This document shows positions 58,331-64,000 of a stretch of 64,000 bases of DNA, one piece after another. Numbering within the stretch: position 1 is the stretch's first letter; each line of letters begins with the position of its first letter. The stretch covers positions 15,810,934-15,874,933 of the forward strand of contig JAKGHH010000003.1 of the NCBI GenBank assembly GCA_022828595.1, written 5' to 3'. The notes under the pieces were generated by a model. The model was given only the letters and a program-made list of their open reading frames with translations, ran no database searches and was not told where the DNA came from. A program made the position numbers and the translations under genes. Source of the DNA: Nelumbo lutea (lineage: Eukaryota > Streptophyta > Magnoliopsida > Proteales > Nelumbonaceae).

Positions 58331-60002
58331 GTGAATATTTTGCAGAGGTTACATATACTTATTTCTTTTATTACTTGGGTAGGGATTAATTGTGCCAGGG
58401 ATCAGCCCTTACTTGTAATAGCATTTCTCTGGTCTGTAACTGATCAAAAATATTGAAGAGGATGGAATGAAAGAACAGGATTCGTGTAGCTGACCCCGTT
58501 GGGAAAGGCTTAAGATGATGATGTAATAGATCAAAAATAATCCTGGACACCTAACCTCCATAGCCGCCTTATTTCTCCCATAACATTTACAATGCAATTT
58601 CCATTTCTACAACCTTCTCTCTATACCTCAAATTAAACCCAATATACCTTTTTCAGAATTCATTGACCAGACGTCAAGCGAATTTTCTGATTTTCATCTA
58701 AGAGCTTCCGAATTGTCACAACCATCTTATGTAATTATTGAAGAACCTTTAACAATCAACAGCTCTTAAGGAGAACAATTTTTAGCAGATACCACAGCAT
58801 AGCATACAAAATCTTCAACTAAAAACTTTTGAAATCTATTTCGTTGGCTGTGTGTATTTTTACATGTGAAGGAAGAAACAGAATAGAAGCTCAAGAGTTT
58901 AGACCAAAATTCAAGCTAATAGTTGAAAATTGGTCTAACTGGGAACAATATTCTGTTAGATTACCCACTATAAAAATATTTTATTAGCTTATATTGACAG
59001 ACTTCTATTGGTGATAAGCCTGCAAAATTATTCGAGTGTTTTAAAAATGAAATCAGTTGAAGTATTTTTTTTTTTTTTGTGTAAAAGTAACACCAGAGTT
59101 GCTACCTAAAAAAGTTGCTATTAGATCTGATTGGCAGCTTGGTATAAACTAGGTGGTAGGTAGGTATTGATGTAAAGCTTAAAATGTAGATGAATATTAC
59201 CAAGTGGTGATAGTTAAACGAGTTGAAATTTGGGAAAGAAGTGTCATGGGCCTTAAGGATTTTAGTAAGAGAAGCAAGATTTTTGGGATCCAACCTGAAT
59301 TTCTTTGTTCAGGTGGGTGCTGAGATAAACAAATAGCATGGCTGATTCACTAGCATTGTTGTACATGTAAAGGATGAAGCTACATCTGGGATACAAACTA
59401 AATACATCTCTGTTGATACCCAGCTATTTTCCTGATTCCCTCAGTGTCATAATAGTCACTTTGGTTTGGTCATCAATGAGTATAGAACATGAAGCAGAGT
59501 TCAGATTGCATTCCACAAATTTCTTGGCAAAGCTTCAGCTGCAGCCTCAACATCAATCCTTCAGTAGGAGGAAGGACAGTTTCATCTGGGCAAGCATACT
59601 TCCTTTTCTCAGAAACTGTAGGGACCTTTCTCCTTCTTGTTCACAAACTATATAGCAACAAGATAAACACTTGCTCACTAGCCTATGCTGATCGATCACT
59701 CGGGAGTCGGGATCTGCTGATGGGCTTGGCATCCACATGGTTTCCCGGTTCCCCTTCTCAGACGCTTGTCACCCACGTTTAGAGCTGACGTGGTTATCGC
59801 AATTGGCCTTGTAGTATGACTTGACACGAGTAAAACTGTTGACTGTCGTCTTTTGACATATGTAATATATTCATACGGAAAGTTTCCGCTTCCAATTTCT
59901 CACCTTATCTTCTACGGTTCTCAGTAGCAAGGGGTTACAGCTCCCGCTGAAAAAAAAAAGTAGCAGATTTTCGATTCAAATTCGAAGTTCTCAAAAGTCA
60001 AA
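58331..60002. other. Intergenic, upstream of the CPBP-like gene
   Basis: No gene recognised. The last few hundred bases should contain the promoter and 5'UTR of the gene starting at 60003. Frames at 59374-59782 have no recognisable domain. Confidence 0.4.
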
Positions 60003-63000
60003 ATGGTTTTAGCAATAGCGTCTCCCTCTCTGGTTCAGTCCTCGCTTCTGAGTTTCTCTTCTTTCCCGAGGCTCTCTGCGTTGCAAACCCCCGGGAAAAA
60101 AAAACATGATTTTCTTCTCAAGAGACATCCGACATTTCCTCATCGTTTTCCCCCTTGCCGGTCGAATGAAGAAGTATTACGAGTTCAAAATCTTAAGGGA
60201 ATTCCGGTTCCGCAGAGAGGGCACCATTCCATCTGCTTTTACAATGCAAAAGAAGAATCTGAGGGCAAGTTTCAAGGAAAGGTATGATTTTGGGCTTGAG
60301 CTGATGTTTTGAGACGAAGCTTTCTTAACCACCTAGAGGTTAAGCTTGTTGCTTGTTGATAATTTTGACTTAATTGATTTTTTTCCTCAAAATATCAGTT
60401 CAAATACATTTACTTTCTCTTCCTTTGTAGCATTACTATTGTTACCTCTTTCTTAATTGTTGAACTTGCTAATATCTTTTTACGGCAATACGAATTCAAA
60501 GTTCCATTTAGTTTAGGTTTTGGTGTGGGTTGAAAAGGGCTTTCATTCAAATTTTGACGAAAACTTGGTGAAATTTAATCAAATAATCTTGTAGAACATC
60601 ATAAACGTTTAATTTAGAAGATCCATTACATAAACTTGGTGGAATAGATTACGTTTATGGTCGAGCAAAAAGTTCACGAAATTATGGTTCTTTCCTAGAA
60701 GATAAGACGGTATGCTGAGAATTATTATGCTATTTGCTGTAATGGTTTGGAACTTTGTGAGTTTTGGATCCGTCTTTTACTCTCTCTGTGCACATTGAAG
60801 GGAACTGGACTTGACTGGCGGATCCTTAATCGATGGGATGTTCCTTGGAAATGGCAAACGGTTATCCTTACCATGACTGCATGTGGGTTAAGGTATGTTT
60901 CTTAGTTTTTTTCAAAAATTCTATCTCAAAGTGGAAAACAATATTTTTGTATTTTTGTACTGTTGTGTGCAAGGAGATCTTGTCATGAGGTATTTTATTG
61001 TATTTTGTCTAGCCATTTAAGAATCTCTGTTTATCTTCATTTCCCTTTCATTTGCTTTGAACAACACTTTTGTCTTAGAATCAAACTAATTCTTTTTCCA
61101 GGCAGTTTTATTTTGACAGGGTTGGTAGAGGCAGCACTTACACCATATCTAGGATTTCGAATTGGAGAAATGAATTTAGATGAGAAGGCAGAAGTACTTT
61201 TTGTGGATCAGGCGTATGGATCACTATCCCTGTTTATTTTTCATGTTCATTCTTGTTTTATTTTCCAGGGTATTTGACAAGTAACAAGGCAGTCAGCCAC
61301 TGGCATGATATACATGGAAGATGGAACTTCCAGAAACTGACCTTAGGGAATAAAAATAATGATGTTTTTTCCTGTCCTATATAGGAAAGTTCCATATTGT
61401 TTCTGTCAAAAGAATTCTATGGAATGGATGGTTATAAACTTATAATCATACAATCCAATCAAGTTTTGGTGCATCAGATCTCCTAAGTTGCTCTTATTAG
61501 ATATCGTAAGAATGCTATGGAATGGATGGCTATAATCATACAATCTGATCAAGTTTTTGTGCATCAGATGTCCCATGCCCAAAACAGATGGTCTACACTA
61601 ATTCTACTTGCTATCTCCAGTTTTTCTATCCTGGATTTTGAATGCTTAAGTGTGTGTAATATAGCTTCTTTTCTGTATCTGCAATGTGCAGCGTTGCAAC
61701 TGCAGTTGTACTTGGAGTTGTATATGGTCTCACAAACACCTTCCAACCTCTTCCAGATGATCTTTTCCGCTATGGTACATCCATGGAAATCCTGGGCTAG
61801 AAAATGAGCTATTATTTTTATTGCTTTTATACCAATATCTTTCATTGTTTTATATGACATTTATTGTATGATTGATGCTTGCCTCAATAAAGGACTTGAA
61901 GAAAGGAAATCCAGGCACTGTATTAAAGGCTTATGCCTGGAAGTGTGAGATGGGGAAGAAAGCCTCAAGGCTTCACCTTGAAGGCTGATGCCTCAAATAT
62001 GAGATGCATGGTAGATGCATAATAAAGGTTCACATGTCTGGCATGATCCTAATGCATATTTAGAATGCTGGGTTATTTTCATAACTCGAAACTTTAATTT
62101 TTCTTTTTTCTTATTTGATATCTTTTAATTTGCTAAATTCACAATTCCTTTATTATGTATAATGCAAATACTTTTTGGACTCCCTTGAGGCTCTCTTCAC
62201 ATTAGTAGTTTCTCTTTTTGTCCTGTGATATTGTTCCATTCACTTCTCTGCGGTGCATGCACAACACAAGATTAGTCTTTTTTGGGGTTGTTTGTGAATG
62301 TGAACCATTTAATTGGATTGTCATTATGGACGATGATGATGGGCCAGGTTGAGTTTTTACAGGGTTGATAATATATGTCTGGGCCAGGCATCTGGACTTT
62401 CTGATGTAAATTCATAAAATTATATTTAAAAAATAAAATTTTAATTGAAGTTTATAATCAAAATTATGAGAAGAAGGTGTATATAAATATTTAATATGTA
62501 AGCAGGTACCATAAATATTATTTATAGCACATGTATATATTAACTTCTGGACTGGGATGTTCGGACCTAGGATTTTATGGCCTGGCCCAGCCCGCTTTAT
62601 GTGTGGTCTTGATGTGGGCCTATCCAGGCAGAAGTGATTAACACTAAATGGGCCCTACAAAGTAATTTTATTTTCAAAATTTCTAGGAATGGTTGAAAAT
62701 GGAATCAGTTATTAGGGTGTGTTCTTGAAAGAAAACAATTTCATATTTTCTCAAGAGGGCCTCCAGCATAGGTTAAGAAGTTAGTTACAATCATGTTTAC
62801 AGAGAAACCAACCAGGCTGTTGACTGGCTTGCAAACAAAGTTTTAGAGGGTTCGTTAGTTGATAATTCTGTTCTTTCTTGGTCTTTTAAATGGGATGTGC
62901 TATCCCCCATCTTGTGTAGCCCTTCTTCCTTTATACCAGGAAAAAAAAAAGAGTGGATGTGGGTCCACAGAATGTGGAATCAGAATCCAACTTCACATCA

Positions 63001-63633
63001 TCAAAAAGTCGATTTCAAAACTGGCAAAAAATTTTGTCTTGGGTATTGGTGTGATTTCATTCTTCAAAACCCACTAATTGGCAAATACATTTTCACCAAT
63101 TTTCAGTAGTTCTGTTTTCAGAAGTGGTCAAAATCATAATTATGCACCCTAGCAAATGCCCCCTAATTTGCCTACAACTTTTAAGTTTGTGGGAAAAAAA
63201 AAAGAAAAAAAGAATCAACCAAGAAAAAGAGAGAATGCAAGCTTAAAGCTTTTCACATTAAAGCTTATAGCCTCATGCATTTAGAGGTGCCAGACCTGCT
63301 GGTATCTTACCCCTTACTTCATGCCTCTAATTGATGGACAATAGAGGACATATTTGATTTTATGAATGAGCATTTTCTAAAAGTGCACAATTATGATACC
63401 AAGTCCAGTCATAATAAGTCTTTAGTTTAATGTGTTTTTTATACATTTTTTGGAAATAAAAACAATATGCTGATTCAATATAATATGATATTGTTTCAGA
63501 ATTGAAGGAACCTTTCAATCTACAGAAAGGATGGCTTTTATGGGCTGGAGTTGGTCTTGTTGGTGCTTTTACTGCGGTCGCATTAACAGGGGCAGCCATG
63601 GCTTTGTTTAGTGGGGAGAATCCACAGAGAGAG
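60003..63633 (+). CDS. Plastid CPBP (CAAX amino-terminal protease-like) membrane protein, 5' part
   Basis: Five exons are visible: 60003-60281, 60801-60892, 61106-61213, 61692-61774 and 63500-63633. They are GT-AG and phase-consistent, giving the first 232 codons. The gene continues past the right edge. Residues 1 to about 55 (MVLAIASPSLVQSSLLSFSS...) form a Ser-rich, acid-poor plastid transit peptide. The mature part reads GTGLDWRILNRWDVPWKWQT, CGLSFILTGLVEAALTPYLG, MNLDEKAEVLFVDQAVATAV, VLGVVYGLTNTFQPLPDDLF, LQKGWLLWAGVGLVGAFTAV and ALTGAAMALF, including several membrane segments. This matches my memory of Arabidopsis plastid CPBP proteins (At1g14270 type). The EExxxR and other catalytic motifs should lie downstream and cannot be checked, so protease activity is unproven. 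Confidence 0.8.
61410..61572. repeat. Tandem duplication in intron 3 of the CPBP-like gene (98-bp offset)
   Basis: AAGAATTCTATGGAATGGAT at 61410 recurs as AAGAATGCTATGGAATGGAT at 61508. Both are followed by GGCTATAATCATACAATC-like text and GTGCATCAGAT. Non-coding. Confidence 0.8.
62755..62960 (+). mobile_element. LINE RNase H tail in intron 4 of the CPBP-like gene
   Basis: The plus strand reads HVYRETNQAVDWLANKVLEG, the RExNxxADxLA block that ends plant LINE RNase H domains, followed by an A10 run at about 62941. Boundaries and target duplication are not resolved. Confidence 0.65.
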
Positions 63634-64000
63634 GTTAGAATTGGATGTAAATTAGTTTGTAATTGATATTGAGGAGACATTCATTTGCTTGATCTAAGAC
63701 TGCACAATTTACTTTTTGCTCCTTTTGATGGGATTGCAATTAGTTTCTAATTGATATCGAGGAGATACTCATTCATTCTCTTTGAGCTATTGGATGAGGG
63801 TGTGATCATCTATCATCAAATCCGTTTTCACAAATTTCCTTGTGTTTCCCATTAACAGAAAGTACAATAAGATTGTGTGTTTTGCACTCAGCTAACTAGG
63901 TGGACTTGGATGCAGATAGACAATTTTTTTTTTACTTCACAATATAATGTTACATGTATATGGTACAAGTGCAGAAATATAACAATGATATCTTTTTGGT
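63634..64000 (+). other. Start of intron 5 of the CPBP-like gene (window edge)
   Basis: It begins GTTAGAATTG after exon 5. A segment TAATTGATATTGAGGAGA (about 63660) recurs as TAATTGATATCGAGGAGA (about 63747), an 87-base local duplication. No acceptor is assignable before the edge. Confidence 0.6.

Overview
This is nuclear DNA of a flowering plant. It carries long split genes with canonical GT-AG introns, plant-specific protein families (phytochrome kinase substrate, DUF248/PMT methyltransferase, plastid PFK) and a dense layer of plant transposon debris. The genes look like those of a eudicot or early-diverging angiosperm; the species cannot be named from this window.

Four protein-coding loci are supported. 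(1) A single-exon PKS1-like phytochrome kinase substrate gene on the minus strand, 11699-13258. (2) A 13-coding-exon plastid-type ATP-dependent phosphofructokinase (PFK4/PFK5 clade, 529 aa) on the plus strand, coding span 27768-37125, with a probable non-coding first exon ending at 25835. (3) A six-coding-exon Golgi-type pectin methyltransferase-like gene (PMT15-18 group, 615 aa) on the minus strand, 43915-54327, with a 5'UTR intron. (4) The 5' half of a plastid CPBP/CAAX-protease-like membrane protein gene on the plus strand, starting at 60003 and running off the right edge. A 3-ketoacyl-CoA synthase pseudogene fragment lies near the left edge (507-893, minus). The genes share no obvious pathway and are independently oriented, as is usual in plant chromosomes.

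Between and inside the genes are mobile elements. The main one is a structurally complete but coding-dead Copia LTR retrotransposon (45013-50784, minus) in intron 4 of the PMT gene. It has 380-bp LTRs differing at 13 sites, a 5-bp target duplication, a tRNA-Met-type PBS and a PPT. A related solo LTR with its own target duplication lies about 7 kb away (37804-38124), just downstream of PFK. PFK introns hold at least three 3'-end LINE fragments, mostly antisense, plus an 80-bp insert flanked by a 16-bp duplication. Two hAT-type non-autonomous elements with 8-bp target duplications (18026-18719, holding about 73 GA units; 23634-24092), several PIF/Harbinger-type MITEs with TTA/TAA target sites, a degenerate Copia RT fragment and several tandem duplications fill the rest.

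The observations most worth checking are: two independent tandem duplications in PFK that each copy a 5' splice donor; the 6.6-kb retrotransposon-loaded PMT intron; the Copia family's altered LTR terminus; and the microsatellite-bearing hAT element. I did not find an undescribed multi-gene system. Stretches not listed hold no gene I can support.
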